Positions 8,887 to 17,024 of a DNA stretch of 20,934 bases are shown piece after piece. The notes under the pieces were generated by a model. The model was not told where the DNA came from. It made no database searches and saw only the letters and a list, made by a program, of their open reading frames with translations. Location: positions 1-20,934 of IMG/VR virus record IMGVR_UViG_3300032289_001659, one strand, 5' to 3'. A program made the position numbers and the translations under genes. Positions within the stretch are counted from its first letter, which is position 1. Each line of letters begins with the position of its first letter. The stretch comes from a virus.

Positions 8887-9121
8887 AGTTAGAACTTTTC
8901 TAGTCACTGTACACCCAGTAAAGGGCTCAGAGCCAAAGCAGCATAGGATACACGCGAGTGATGCAAGCATTGTGTCACCTGACTCTGCTACAGAAGACCC
9001 CGGTATTTTTTGTTTGTTGGATGATAAAAGAAAAACTATATTTGCGATTCCGCTTCATAGACTTATTGAGGCCGTAGTCGTGGAGCTTAGAGAAGAAACA
9101 AAGTTACTTGCTCTTCCTTGA
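8864..9121 (+). CDS. Small protein of unknown function downstream of the phosphoesterase
   Basis: I choose the GTG at 8864, which has an AAGGGGG site 5 bases upstream and gives 85 residues. An ATG at 8843 in the same frame has no clear site. The start lies 23 bases inside the phosphoesterase gene, so expression is probably coupled. The N-terminus is basic (VKKPRQNKVRTFLVTVHPVKG). Beta-like segments follow (GIFCLLDDKRKTIFAIPLHRL), then a C-terminal helix (IEAVVVELREETKLLALP). No family is recognised. The last 18 bases overlap the end of the convergent zinc-ribbon gene. Confidence 0.6.
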   Translation: MKKPRQNKVRTFLVTVHPVKGSEPKQHRIHASDASIVSPDSATEDPGIFCLLDDKRKTIFAIPLHRLIEAVVVELREETKLLALP

Positions 9122-9292
9122 CTTTGGTTTGGATTTTTTGTTTCTATACTTACCCTTTCCTACCACAGAATACCTGATAGAAAAGTAGTCGCTCATCTCT
9201 TGCCCAGCTTCACATTTTCCACAGACACCCACCAACAAAGGTCTGATGCTGTCTAGCATGATTAGTCCCAGTCCTTGGCAGTAATTGCACAT
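9104..9292 (-). CDS. Small zinc-ribbon-like protein with two CxxC motifs
   Basis: Starting at the ATG at 9292, which has GGAGGG 4-5 bases upstream, the protein has 62 residues. An earlier in-frame ATG at 9304 has its site directly adjacent and is less likely. Two Cys pairs, CNYC at about residues 2-5 and CGKC near residue 29, could bind one zinc ion. The C-terminus is strongly basic (KGKYRNKKSKPKSRKSK) and could bind nucleic acid. It follows the HNH gene on the same strand and converges on the plus-strand small gene, overlapping it by 18 bases. The fold is inferred from the cysteines; no role is claimed. Confidence 0.66.
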   Translation of the reverse strand: MCNYCQGLGLIMLDSIRPLLVGVCGKCEAGQEMSDYFSIRYSVVGKGKYRNKKSKPKSRKSK

Positions 9293-9352
9293 GGTACCCT
9301 CCATACCTCAAGCCTACATGGGGCGGACTGTGGGCACCACTGTCATAAATAT

Positions 9353-10003
9353 TTAGTGGTCCAGATATTTTCCAAAACATTGAAGTTCTGCCGCTTTTCT
9401 TGCTTCTACAGCTTCTTCAAAAGACCCATAGATTCCTAGGTAGATATTTTTGTTTCCGTCACAGCAGATATATGATCTCCATTGACCTTCTCTGTTGCTC
9501 CACGATACTCCTGTTTTACCCGACGAATTAGTGGAAAACCTCCTGCGATTCTGCGCTTGCTCAAAATATGTAGACCACTTGCAGTTTGCCTTACAGTAGT
9601 CCCCTGAATTGTCTATGCGGTCTATAGAATGTTCCATTGTGGGCCTAGGCCCCATATCCTTATAGAATTCCTCGAAATCGTTCCATCGGGGGTCAACTTC
9701 AATCCCTCTTCCTCCATACCTATCGTACCCCCTCACCTTGGGGTTTCGGCACCTGTTCAACATACATTGCCATATAGAGTACTCCCCACACTCTTTCATC
9801 CCGTGTTTAGTGAGCCTCTCTTTTGCCCTTTCTGCTACTTGGCATCCACAAGAATTAGATCGTCCTCTAGCTAGACTATTAGCACTTATGAGTTTAGTTG
9901 TGCCGCACTCGCACACACAGTACCAGTGTCTACGTCCTTTAACGCTCTCGCTCTTTTCACTTACGGTCAGCATTCCAAATTTTTGGTCCGCCAGATTACG
10001 CAT
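9353..10003 (-). CDS. HNH endonuclease with AP2-type DNA-binding domain (homing-type)
   Basis: This 216-residue protein starts at an ATG behind GGGAGG. The N-terminal part has a Cys-rich segment (C29, C31, C33, then C52 and C54) that may form a small zinc site. Residues about 120-155 carry the HNH core: HSIDRIDN (H125, D131, N132) followed by CKWSTYFEQAQNRR. Residues about 161-203 resemble an AP2 domain (TGVSW, then W and Y positions, then YLGIYGSFEEAVEARKAA). This is the layout of free-standing phage homing endonucleases, which cut a specific DNA site and so spread their own gene. It sits directly behind the capsid gene terminators, a common insertion position for such genes. No intron is evident in the capsid frame. 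Confidence 0.9.
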   Translation of the reverse strand: MRNLADQKFGMLTVSEKSESVKGRRHWYCVCECGTTKLISANSLARGRSNSCGCQVAERAKERLTKHGMKECGEYSIWQCMLNRCRNPKVRGYDRYGGRGIEVDPRWNDFEEFYKDMGPRPTMEHSIDRIDNSGDYCKANCKWSTYFEQAQNRRRFSTNSSGKTGVSWSNREGQWRSYICCDGNKNIYLGIYGSFEEAVEARKAAELQCFGKYLDH

Positions 10004-10059
10004 CTCACATCCTCCCTCTCTTGCGGAAGATGCTCCAAAGCCTGTACGAAGTCAAGAAT

Positions 10060-10093
10060 AAAAAAATCCTTCTATGTCAGCAACATAGAAGGA
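10060..10093 (-). terminator. Strong intrinsic terminator after the capsid gene
   Basis: On the minus strand an 11-base-pair perfect stem (arms 10083-10093 and 10067-10077) with a five-base loop is followed by a run of seven U (10060-10066). It lies about 45 bases past the capsid stop and closes the packaging and capsid operon. Confidence 0.92.
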
Positions 10094-10105
10094 CTGAAAA
10101 CCTTA

Positions 10106-10126
10106 TAGAGTGGGGTCAGCACTCTA
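10106..10126 (-). other. Second hairpin between the capsid stop and its terminator
   Basis: A perfect 7-base-pair stem (TAGAGTG and CACTCTA arms at 10106-10112 and 10120-10126) with a seven-base loop begins about 10 bases beyond the capsid stop. It lacks a good U-tract. It may be a backup to the terminator or protect the 3' end of the capsid mRNA from exonucleases. Confidence 0.6.
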
Positions 10127-10136
10127 CTTATTCTTC

Positions 10137-11966
10137 TTAGAGAACAGTAACAGTGAAGTTTCTTAAGAAAGCGCATTCACGCAAATTCTCAATCTTCTGT
10201 TCCCCACTTACGGTGAAATACATTTCGTAGGCATTGGTTCTTCGACCATTACTATTCAATGCCATGAACTGTTTCTGGCCGTCGAGGTTCACAGGCTCCA
10301 TCGTGCCGCCGTACATGTAGAGCGAATTCTTGGGCAAGCAAGAAATGCGGTCAACACGCATCGAGCTGTTCATGTCAAGCTCAAACTTCTTGTTTCCAAG
10401 CTGAATGACCTTGGCGGAAGTACCACGAATACCCTTGTCGTCGGTAATCATACGGTCTTGTTCAGACAGCGAGAGAAGCGACGAGTAACCAATGGGGTTA
10501 ATCGTGAGGAGGTTTTCCATGAACGAAGCCTCAATGTCACCGGATTTTTCACGGTTACGGTTCACATGCTCAACCAGCAATCCGAAGAGCGAGTTGTATG
10601 TGAGAGCCTGTGCATTGTTGTCTTTCTTCGTGGGAAGAATCTGCTGCACAGAGTAACGGGGAATACCGTGGACCATGTTCGTGTCGTTGTACACAAGCGA
10701 CTCGATACCAGTCATCAGGTAGGGGTTAACCAAGGACACGTCGATGGCCGCAGGGTCATAGAGCGAGTCAACAGCAGGGTCCCAACCAAGACCAAGGAGA
10801 GCACGAGCAGCAGCGGCAGCCGTGCTTGTGAAGTTACCTTGAGTATACTGGCTGAAGTCGATGTTCGGATAGCCGTAGCTATTCGAGCCGGTAGGAACGA
10901 ATCCGGGGTTCACGAGGAATACTGCAGTGGGGTTAGCCGTTGCAGTTCCAGAAGTGAGCGACTGAGGATTGAACACTGCCGCAAGGTTAACAGCCGTCTT
11001 AACAGAGGGAGCCACAAGGTCAGTAGTGCGGCCAAGAAGCGGGGACACGGTAACCGTTCCTGTTCCTGCACACCACATAGTGGACGAGCCCTGAGCCTGT
11101 ACGTGCTGGCTTTCATCCCATGCACCATAAGGGGAGTAGGCTGCGAGTGTGGTTGCTCGGTCAGTGTCGAATGCTTGGTCAGGAGCTGCACGACGAGCAG
11201 GTGCCACGAGAATTTCGTTCGAGCCTTGGTTGAGACGAACCACACGGAAAGCGTCGAAGAACGACACAACACCAGAGGCCACACCAAACGCAAGCGTAAG
11301 GTAGCGAACTACGCAGTTAGTGCGGTCAGTCGCAACTGTTCCGTCGTTATTTTCGTCATACGAGGGCATAAGGAACGAAACAATCGAACCTTCCATCAAA
11401 TGGGCAACAGAGCCAACAGCGGTGTCTGCGCTGGACAACTTAATCTTCAGCAACACCGAAGGGGCGCTGACAGTGAAAGATGTGCCAGTAGCTGTGTTGG
11501 AAGCACCGAGACCAACAGGAGTTGCCCAACGGCCTGTACCGTCAGTAAGCTGCTGAAGGTTCATGAAGCTCTTCTGGAACGAAGTCTTCTGCTCGATTTC
11601 CATCTTCATTGCGCTGAGGTATGCACGCTGTTCACCTTCCGTGAGCTTGTTGAGCACGCGGTCGAAGTACATCGTGAATGTCTGGTATTTGGGAACGCAG
11701 AAGCCCTGAATACCGGCAGCACGGTCGCTAGGAGCGAATCCGCCAGCCTGCTGATTCAAGCCACTGAATGCCAAACCACCAGCGTCAGTCGTGAGATGGT
11801 AGGTCTGCATCTTACCACCGGGCCATTCGCCACGCTTGGTAACGGAGTCAAGACCTGACACTGTACGCCACAGGGTCTTGCTTCCTTTCTCTTGGATAAA
11901 CTTGAGCAAGTCACTCTGCGAAAACCTCGCAGAAGGCATTGCGTTATTCTGTGCAACATTAGGCAT
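10137..11966 (-). CDS. Major capsid protein (probable)
   Basis: This 609-residue protein starts at an ATG with AAAGGGT 6 bases upstream, 15 bases after the scaffold-like gene. The N-terminus is short and polar. A charged helical segment (LTEGEQRAYLSAMKMEIEQK, about 110-130) resembles the spine-helix region of capsid proteins. Long beta-rich parts with many Gly, Ser and Thr follow. The codons are visibly more GC-rich and more uniform (AAG, GAG, TTC, AAC favoured) than in the neighbours, as expected of the most highly expressed phage gene. A strong terminator follows. Position after terminase, portal and scaffold supports the call. At 609 residues it is long for an HK97-fold capsid protein (often 300-400), so extra surface domains are likely. 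The fold is inferred, not seen directly. Confidence 0.82.
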   Translation of the reverse strand: MPNVAQNNAMPSARFSQSDLLKFIQEKGSKTLWRTVSGLDSVTKRGEWPGGKMQTYHLTTDAGGLAFSGLNQQAGGFAPSDRAAGIQGFCVPKYQTFTMYFDRVLNKLTEGEQRAYLSAMKMEIEQKTSFQKSFMNLQQLTDGTGRWATPVGLGASNTATGTSFTVSAPSVLLKIKLSSADTAVGSVAHLMEGSIVSFLMPSYDENNDGTVATDRTNCVVRYLTLAFGVASGVVSFFDAFRVVRLNQGSNEILVAPARRAAPDQAFDTDRATTLAAYSPYGAWDESQHVQAQGSSTMWCAGTGTVTVSPLLGRTTDLVAPSVKTAVNLAAVFNPQSLTSGTATANPTAVFLVNPGFVPTGSNSYGYPNIDFSQYTQGNFTSTAAAAARALLGLGWDPAVDSLYDPAAIDVSLVNPYLMTGIESLVYNDTNMVHGIPRYSVQQILPTKKDNNAQALTYNSLFGLLVEHVNRNREKSGDIEASFMENLLTINPIGYSSLLSLSEQDRMITDDKGIRGTSAKVIQLGNKKFELDMNSSMRVDRISCLPKNSLYMYGGTMEPVNLDGQKQFMALNSNGRRTNAYEMYFTVSGEQKIENLRECAFLRNFTVTVL

Positions 11967-11981
11967 TGTTAAACCCTTTCA

Positions 11982-13169
11982 TTATTTGAGTATTGCTCTC
12001 CCCGATGAGATTTGACGGTCCAAATAGTCAAAAATCTTCATGGGGTCTTCATCGAGTTCTTTCTCTAACTGCATACGCTTATTTGTTTTACTTGGTTGGG
12101 CTTGCGAGGCCAGATTTTGGATCTTCCTTAATCCATCCTGTTTTTTGCCTGCAATAGCCTTTCCTACCTCTTGATTTACCATCTGTTTATTACTCTTAGA
12201 ATTTATCAAATCAATAATGGGCTTAACCTGCGAACTAAGATGCTTATCCATCCACTTAATAGAAACTTCATCACCTCTGCTTTGACGGGCACGTGCTATC
12301 TCAAGTGTATTATCTAACTGCTGACGAATCAGACCATGATACTGTTCAGGAATCTTGGTCTTTACTTTTTCCATAATGCCATAGCTCCACGCTTTTACTG
12401 TGTGCCTATCAGCATTACGAGCGGCTTCCACCGACTTGTTTTGGAGTTCTTCCAACTTACGTTGGTTAATCTCTGCAAGTCGCTCAGCCTCTTTAGCTCG
12501 TTTCTCGATGCGCTCCATTTGTTTCACACTGTCAGGGCGTGAAACCCAGTCCGCCATCTCCACGAGCCAGTTCTTAAGTTGATCTTCGGGTAAGTCTTCT
12601 ACAATAGACCTTACCACATGGAACGGGTCCTTTTCAATAAGCTCATCCAATTTATCCATTGCCTTCGCTTGGCTAGCGTATTGGGCGATGGTTTGGTCCT
12701 TCTCTTGGTTCCGGGCATAAAGCTCTTCGGCAACCAAAGCACGCTTAATAACCCTGTCCATTTGTTCAGGAGTTTTGATTGTCAATTGGCGGTCTTTCTC
12801 ACCAACTTTTCCCTTGAACTCATAAAGAGGCTTACCTGTGTCTTCTTCTTTAACACTGTCGATCAAGTCCTCAGAGCTTTGGTCTCCCTCGGATTCTTTG
12901 GTCTTGCCTTCTTCACCTTCACCCTCACCTTCGCCGGTCAGGGGGTCCCCTTCTTCACCATCTGCCTCAGTATCCAGAAGGTCTTCCATTGTGGCTTCTC
13001 TGGAGTCTTTAGCCTCAGAGTAGTCAGGCATCTTTTCCCCAAGACCAATGGATTGTTCGTATGCGTTGAACAAATCATCAGTAGATGGAATATCTGGCAA
13101 CTCATTTTGTGGTTGAGCTGTTGATTGTGCTGGGGCTGCTGCGGGGGCCGAATTGGTAGGTGTTGACAT
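11982..13169 (-). CDS. Capsid scaffolding protein (probable)
   Basis: This 395-residue protein starts at an ATG behind TAGGAGAT. The first 25 residues are Ala/Pro/Gln/Ser-rich and disordered. Residues about 55-110 are strongly acidic, including GEGEGEEG at about 80-87. A short beta element follows (LYEFKGKVGEKDRQLTIKTP, about 115-134). From about 135 the protein is highly charged and helical with coiled-coil character (VIKRALVAEELYARNQEKDQ, and later KRAKEAERLAEINQRKLEEL). The C-terminus is basic and helical. Acidic, coiled-coil proteins between portal and capsid genes are typically scaffolds that guide procapsid assembly and are later removed. No protease gene is visible nearby. The call rests on composition and position. 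Confidence 0.8.
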   Translation of the reverse strand: MSTPTNSAPAAAPAQSTAQPQNELPDIPSTDDLFNAYEQSIGLGEKMPDYSEAKDSREATMEDLLDTEADGEEGDPLTGEGEGEGEEGKTKESEGDQSSEDLIDSVKEEDTGKPLYEFKGKVGEKDRQLTIKTPEQMDRVIKRALVAEELYARNQEKDQTIAQYASQAKAMDKLDELIEKDPFHVVRSIVEDLPEDQLKNWLVEMADWVSRPDSVKQMERIEKRAKEAERLAEINQRKLEELQNKSVEAARNADRHTVKAWSYGIMEKVKTKIPEQYHGLIRQQLDNTLEIARARQSRGDEVSIKWMDKHLSSQVKPIIDLINSKSNKQMVNQEVGKAIAGKKQDGLRKIQNLASQAQPSKTNKRMQLEKELDEDPMKIFDYLDRQISSGRAILK

Positions 13170-13196
13170 AGTATCTCCTATTTAGTGTCTACACTG

Positions 13197-15209
13197 TTAC
13201 ATCATGGGAGGAGGTGTTCCACCCATGTCCATTCCTGACGGGGGAGGTGGAGGCATTCCACCTGCTGGCTGAGGAGGCGGTGCGCCAGCTCCGGGAGGAG
13301 GTGGTGCGCCACCTGCTCCGGGAGGTTGTGCGCCCTGAGGACCACCACTCTCTGCAATCTGTTTAGCCTTAGCCTTAATGTGTTCTTTTCCGTGTTCCCA
13401 GATAGCGTTTTTCACCTCTCGTGGGAGTGCTTCAAAGGTTTCCGTTCGGCTAAAGTCTTCAACGGCTGCTGCGTGCTCAACATGGTCATCCCATTCCTCA
13501 ATAGAGATTTTCTCTCCTTTGATAATCTTGTCGATTTCGACCTGTTGGCGTTTAAAGCTCTTCTCAAAATCCTGCTTAATGTCTAGCATACTTCCATCAA
13601 TAAGGAGTTTAGCTACCTTACGCATGTTTCCGCCAGCTTTTTCATAGTATCCTGACTTCAAGAATTCCAGCAACTGTTGCTTACGTGCAGCAGGGTCAAC
13701 AGGCATATAAGGCCCGTAATCCACTTCTACATCATATTCACCTTCCAGGTTTGCCATCTTGAAGTATGGCTCATCTGGATAGCCTTCAACACCTACGATG
13801 CTAACCCTTCGGTCATCATCCAAGTATTGCTTGCTAATACTGAGACCTTTTTCATAGATGTCTTTGAGGTAGGACTTCTTCTTATTGAACAGTCGGATAC
13901 GGTATTTGTCATCCATTTCAAGGGCAAGTTGCACTGCGTACGAGGAAAGTTCACGAGGAATTTGACCTTGTGAAAACTCATTCATACCGTACACGTTATT
14001 GATATATCCTTTAAGGATATCATACGTGCGCCATACGTCAGTCGTAACATTTCCGGGACGAATATGTTCTACTTTACCGCCTGAGGCAGGGTCGTAGAAT
14101 GCAATATCATCTCTAGAGTTGTTCATGGCCTCATCATTGATACTTCCTGCCGGAGCCAGCATTTTGGTTCCGCCAAACAGGGAGATATTGTCCATGATTA
14201 GGGTAATAAGATTATTGATGGACATCTGCACTTGGAATGCGTAGATAATACGGCTCATTCCCCACGGGCTTCCGGGGATGTCGATGTCAGTCATAATCGA
14301 ATAAGGCAACTGTTTGTGTGCGTATGGGTTTGGCCCACGGTAAAGAATTTGAGGGTCTTCAGGCTTTAGAAACACTACATGAGCACCAAGAAAACCATTC
14401 CAAGGTCTTCCACGTTCCCAATAGTGATACAGTTTAACTGAGCCTTTTGTTTCGGTCTTGTCGTTATCTACTTTCTCATTCTCTAGTGCCTGTTGCGCTT
14501 GGCGAATGAGTTCCTGCTGTTCAGGGTCGGAATAGTCTGATAGAGCCACTTCTATCGGCAGCTCAGTCTCTTCGATGCAGTAATTAGCGTCATCCCAGTG
14601 TTCTGCAGTGGCATCCATCCAGAAACGGTAGGGGCTGACATTCCGCATGTCATAGTCACCTTCCATCTCGAACTCAATTTCCTGTCCCGGAGTAGTCTCA
14701 GTAGGAATCTCTGAGTTTGCCTTTGGGAGGTCTCCACCGTCTTTATTCCAGCCAAAATATGTGATTCCTGTTCCCGGTACCACAACATTCAGATAGCTTC
14801 CTGATTCTGTTTTCTCTTGGAGCTTGGTGCGCTTGCGGATGTAATCCAAAAATCCTTGGGCATACGCCGCTGCTCTCTTGTTTCCGGGGTCTTGTTTACG
14901 TGGAGTCACAGACAAAGTAGGGTCGGAAATACAGAGCTTGGCGTGCAAGAACAGTACGGCTTTCGCAGTATCTAGCCCTTCCAACAATGGCATCTGATAT
15001 TCTTCGTCACCCTGCCCAAATGTGAAATACGCTTGCTGTGCCAGCCCGGAGTCTCTAGCTCCTTTAGGCCCTTCAGATATGCACTGATAGGCGTACTTAC
15101 AGATGTCCCACTCAATAACCAGAGGCTCACGCTTCTGGTTTGATTCACGGTACTTCGTTTGTATCGACCGCTTCAGTTCTTCATCCGTAAGAACTCTGAC
15201 CTTAGCCAT
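13197..15209 (-). CDS. Portal protein
   Basis: This 670-residue protein starts at an ATG behind GGGAG, overlapping the upstream gene by one base (TAATG). It fits a portal, the dodecameric ring that docks terminase and through which DNA enters and leaves the head. The length is in the range of podovirus-type portals. It has a polar helical N-terminus, a segment around residue 190 (SPYRFWMDATAEHWDDANY) typical of the portal wing, and a long helical stem-like region with 'SMNNLITLIMDNI'-type helices. The C-terminal 50 residues are almost only Pro, Gly, Ala and Met (GAPPPPGAGAPPPQ) and must be disordered. Its location between terminase and scaffold supports the call strongly. Confidence 0.88.
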   Translation of the reverse strand: MAKVRVLTDEELKRSIQTKYRESNQKREPLVIEWDICKYAYQCISEGPKGARDSGLAQQAYFTFGQGDEEYQMPLLEGLDTAKAVLFLHAKLCISDPTLSVTPRKQDPGNKRAAAYAQGFLDYIRKRTKLQEKTESGSYLNVVVPGTGITYFGWNKDGGDLPKANSEIPTETTPGQEIEFEMEGDYDMRNVSPYRFWMDATAEHWDDANYCIEETELPIEVALSDYSDPEQQELIRQAQQALENEKVDNDKTETKGSVKLYHYWERGRPWNGFLGAHVVFLKPEDPQILYRGPNPYAHKQLPYSIMTDIDIPGSPWGMSRIIYAFQVQMSINNLITLIMDNISLFGGTKMLAPAGSINDEAMNNSRDDIAFYDPASGGKVEHIRPGNVTTDVWRTYDILKGYINNVYGMNEFSQGQIPRELSSYAVQLALEMDDKYRIRLFNKKKSYLKDIYEKGLSISKQYLDDDRRVSIVGVEGYPDEPYFKMANLEGEYDVEVDYGPYMPVDPAARKQQLLEFLKSGYYEKAGGNMRKVAKLLIDGSMLDIKQDFEKSFKRQQVEIDKIIKGEKISIEEWDDHVEHAAAVEDFSRTETFEALPREVKNAIWEHGKEHIKAKAKQIAESGGPQGAQPPGAGGAPPPPGAGAPPPQPAGGMPPPPPSGMDMGGTPPPMM

Positions 15210-15460
15210 TATTGTCTCCCACGAAACCTGTCTCGTACAGCAGCCTGTTCATTTCGTTTCTTAAGGATTTGCGTTTCATCCTCAAAAACCTTCACAACTT
15301 TTCCAAGTATCAGTAAGTTTTTCTCCGTCTCCATCACCTTGTGAATAAGTACAGAGTCCCTTCGGTTACTTCTCCGATACATTTTTACCTGCAAGTAAAT
15401 TACCACACCTAGGAGCAAAACTACAAACAAGTAGGCTCCAATCAAAATTCCTTGACTCAT
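15209..15460 (-). CDS. Small single-pass membrane protein between terminase and portal
   Basis: This 83-residue protein starts at an ATG that overlaps the terminase stop (ATGA), and its own stop overlaps the portal start. Residues about 5-26 (ILIGAYLFVVLLLGVVIYLQ) form one transmembrane helix. Five arginines or lysines follow at once (KMYRRSNRR), which by the positive-inside rule would keep the C-terminal part in the cytoplasm. The remainder is a charged helix with coiled-coil character (VMETEKNLLILGKVVKVFED). Candidates are a small holin-like or spanin-like lysis protein, or a membrane anchor for head assembly. The single helix and basic flank do not decide between them. Confidence 0.72.
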   Translation of the reverse strand: MSQGILIGAYLFVVLLLGVVIYLQVKMYRRSNRRDSVLIHKVMETEKNLLILGKVVKVFEDETQILKKRNEQAAVRDRFRGRQ

Positions 15461-17010
15461 CTGGCTAGTCTCCCTCTATGCTTTACCATCATGGGGTGTC
15501 TTGGTGACCAGATCCTAGCCTCTCTATGATTCTTGGGTGGCTGCGGTGCTTGGCCCCTCTCTACCTTATCTCGAATCTGAGCTATGGCAACCTGTTCAAA
15601 GGTAAGGTCTGTGACTTCACCTCCTATCCTCTCTGGTATCTCACGACAAAAATACATTATACAGTCTAGTACGTGGTCATTCCGTTTTACTACAGCATCT
15701 CCTGTCTTGTTCATCCGGTATTCTCGGAGCTGCTCAAGAGCCAGTTTTGCTCCGTGTTTGAAGAACTTTAATTTTCCTTTTCCTACCGCTGTTCTTGTCT
15801 GTAGGATTGCAGCTTCCCTATTCTTAAGGATGCATGGAAAATATCCGTGCTGCTTCCCATAGGCCCCAAACCATGCTTCTGCGTTATCGTACTTGCTAAG
15901 AGTGTACCGGTAATCCGCACGGGGTTTGAATGTGTTGATTCTCTCTAAGATGTCCTCAGCCTTGGCAATCTGCCCCCAAGTGATTTGAGTTCCTAGATAG
16001 CAATACCATGTCCCCGTATCGGGGTCTTCAGCGAATTCTGCGTGTCCGGTGATGTGGGCGGCAGGGTCGGTAAATCTAGCCCTTCTCCAGTGGGCAGGGA
16101 TGAGGAAGTCCTCAACCTCCTCTGGAACAAGCCCCTCAAATACTGCCTTCTCAGGAATCTCATAATACCAGTCACCATTGAGTCGGGCGTTTCTTTCGGT
16201 TTCTGACAGATGTGCGTACTCATCGAGAACTCGCTTCAACCTATCGGGATTATCCGCATACCAAGGATTGTCAAAAATGGTCCATTGGTGCAGGGACATT
16301 GTGCCGCCAGCACAGGCTTTGTCAACATACTCACGAATCTCTTCATTCTGCACAAGGGAGGTAAATCCAATAGTGACTTGCCCGTCACAGTCGAACGTAC
16401 GAACCACAAGCTCCGTAATGGTTTTTACATCCGGGGGCATTTCGTCAATGTACACACCATCAACAACATAACCCATCTTTGTGGTCTCTTGCTGTGAGTA
16501 TGTTTTACACTTGATGATGTCCCCATTCTGGAACTCGATTTGGTCAATATTTTTTTGGTTGGTAAGTTTGATGTCCTTAACAAACCATGCAGGAATCATT
16601 TTCTTAAGATATAGCCCCCACATTGTGTTATTCACAAAGTCATAGGTTGGGCCAACTATCCAGAATACTTTTGGCTTAGATGCTAAATAAAGCTCTTCAT
16701 ACAGCTCAGAGCCTAGCTTCTTCTTCCAGTTCTTTTCATTGATATTAAGTACGTTATAGTCCTGACGGTACCAGTGTGTTCTTGTGATTTTCCATGCTAA
16801 ATCCCGCATCATTGAGCAGGTTTTTGACGCACGGTTTCCGCACTTGGCAATTTTATTCTGGTTCTTATCCCGCAGGAATGCCGTCTGCTTTTGAAATGGT
16901 TGAGCGCCCGGAACGTCAGGAAGGAATACAGAAAGACCTGCTGCCCTCTGTCTCAGTTTCTCTTGTTGAATCTGCTCAATTAGGTCTAGCTTCTTCTCTG
17001 TAATAGCCAT
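15457..17010 (-). CDS. terL: Terminase large subunit (packaging ATPase and nuclease)
   Basis: This 517-residue protein starts at the ATG at 17010. The N-terminal ATPase has a Walker A-like motif at about 57-64 (CGNRASKT), a Walker B motif at about 182-190 (VVDGVYIDE) and a coupling segment near 213-219 (TIGFTSL). The C-terminal part shows an RNase H-like nuclease arrangement with candidate metal ligands near D315, D375 (SKYDNAEA) and D445/D449 (NDHVLDCIMYF). The enzyme pumps DNA through the portal and cuts the concatemer. The upstream site is weak (GGA), so translation may depend on the preceding small genes. Its stop overlaps the start of the membrane protein gene (ATGA). The Walker A loop lacks the usual GKT-type Gly, having Ala-Ser instead. 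Confidence 0.95.
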   Translation of the reverse strand: MAITEKKLDLIEQIQQEKLRQRAAGLSVFLPDVPGAQPFQKQTAFLRDKNQNKIAKCGNRASKTCSMMRDLAWKITRTHWYRQDYNVLNINEKNWKKKLGSELYEELYLASKPKVFWIVGPTYDFVNNTMWGLYLKKMIPAWFVKDIKLTNQKNIDQIEFQNGDIIKCKTYSQQETTKMGYVVDGVYIDEMPPDVKTITELVVRTFDCDGQVTIGFTSLVQNEEIREYVDKACAGGTMSLHQWTIFDNPWYADNPDRLKRVLDEYAHLSETERNARLNGDWYYEIPEKAVFEGLVPEEVEDFLIPAHWRRARFTDPAAHITGHAEFAEDPDTGTWYCYLGTQITWGQIAKAEDILERINTFKPRADYRYTLSKYDNAEAWFGAYGKQHGYFPCILKNREAAILQTRTAVGKGKLKFFKHGAKLALEQLREYRMNKTGDAVVKRNDHVLDCIMYFCREIPERIGGEVTDLTFEQVAIAQIRDKVERGQAPQPPKNHREARIWSPRHPMMVKHRGRLAR

Positions 17011-17024
17011 ATAAATCCAGTCTA

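Noticed and set aside
9122-9150. T-rich stretch after the plus-strand small gene as a terminator
   Set aside because: It has a T6 run but no stem before it, and it lies within the convergent zinc-ribbon gene.
10458-11858. A 466-codon open frame on the plus strand opposite the capsid gene
   Set aside because: It lies wholly antisense to the capsid gene, its product is an odd mix of Arg, Val, Ser and Cys, and it has no ribosome site. The strong codon bias of the capsid gene explains the lack of stops.
12618-13124. A 168-codon frame opposite the scaffold gene
   Set aside because: It is Phe/Leu-rich because acidic and glutamate-rich codons read in reverse give such residues. It is fully covered by the scaffold frame, which has a good start and neighbours.
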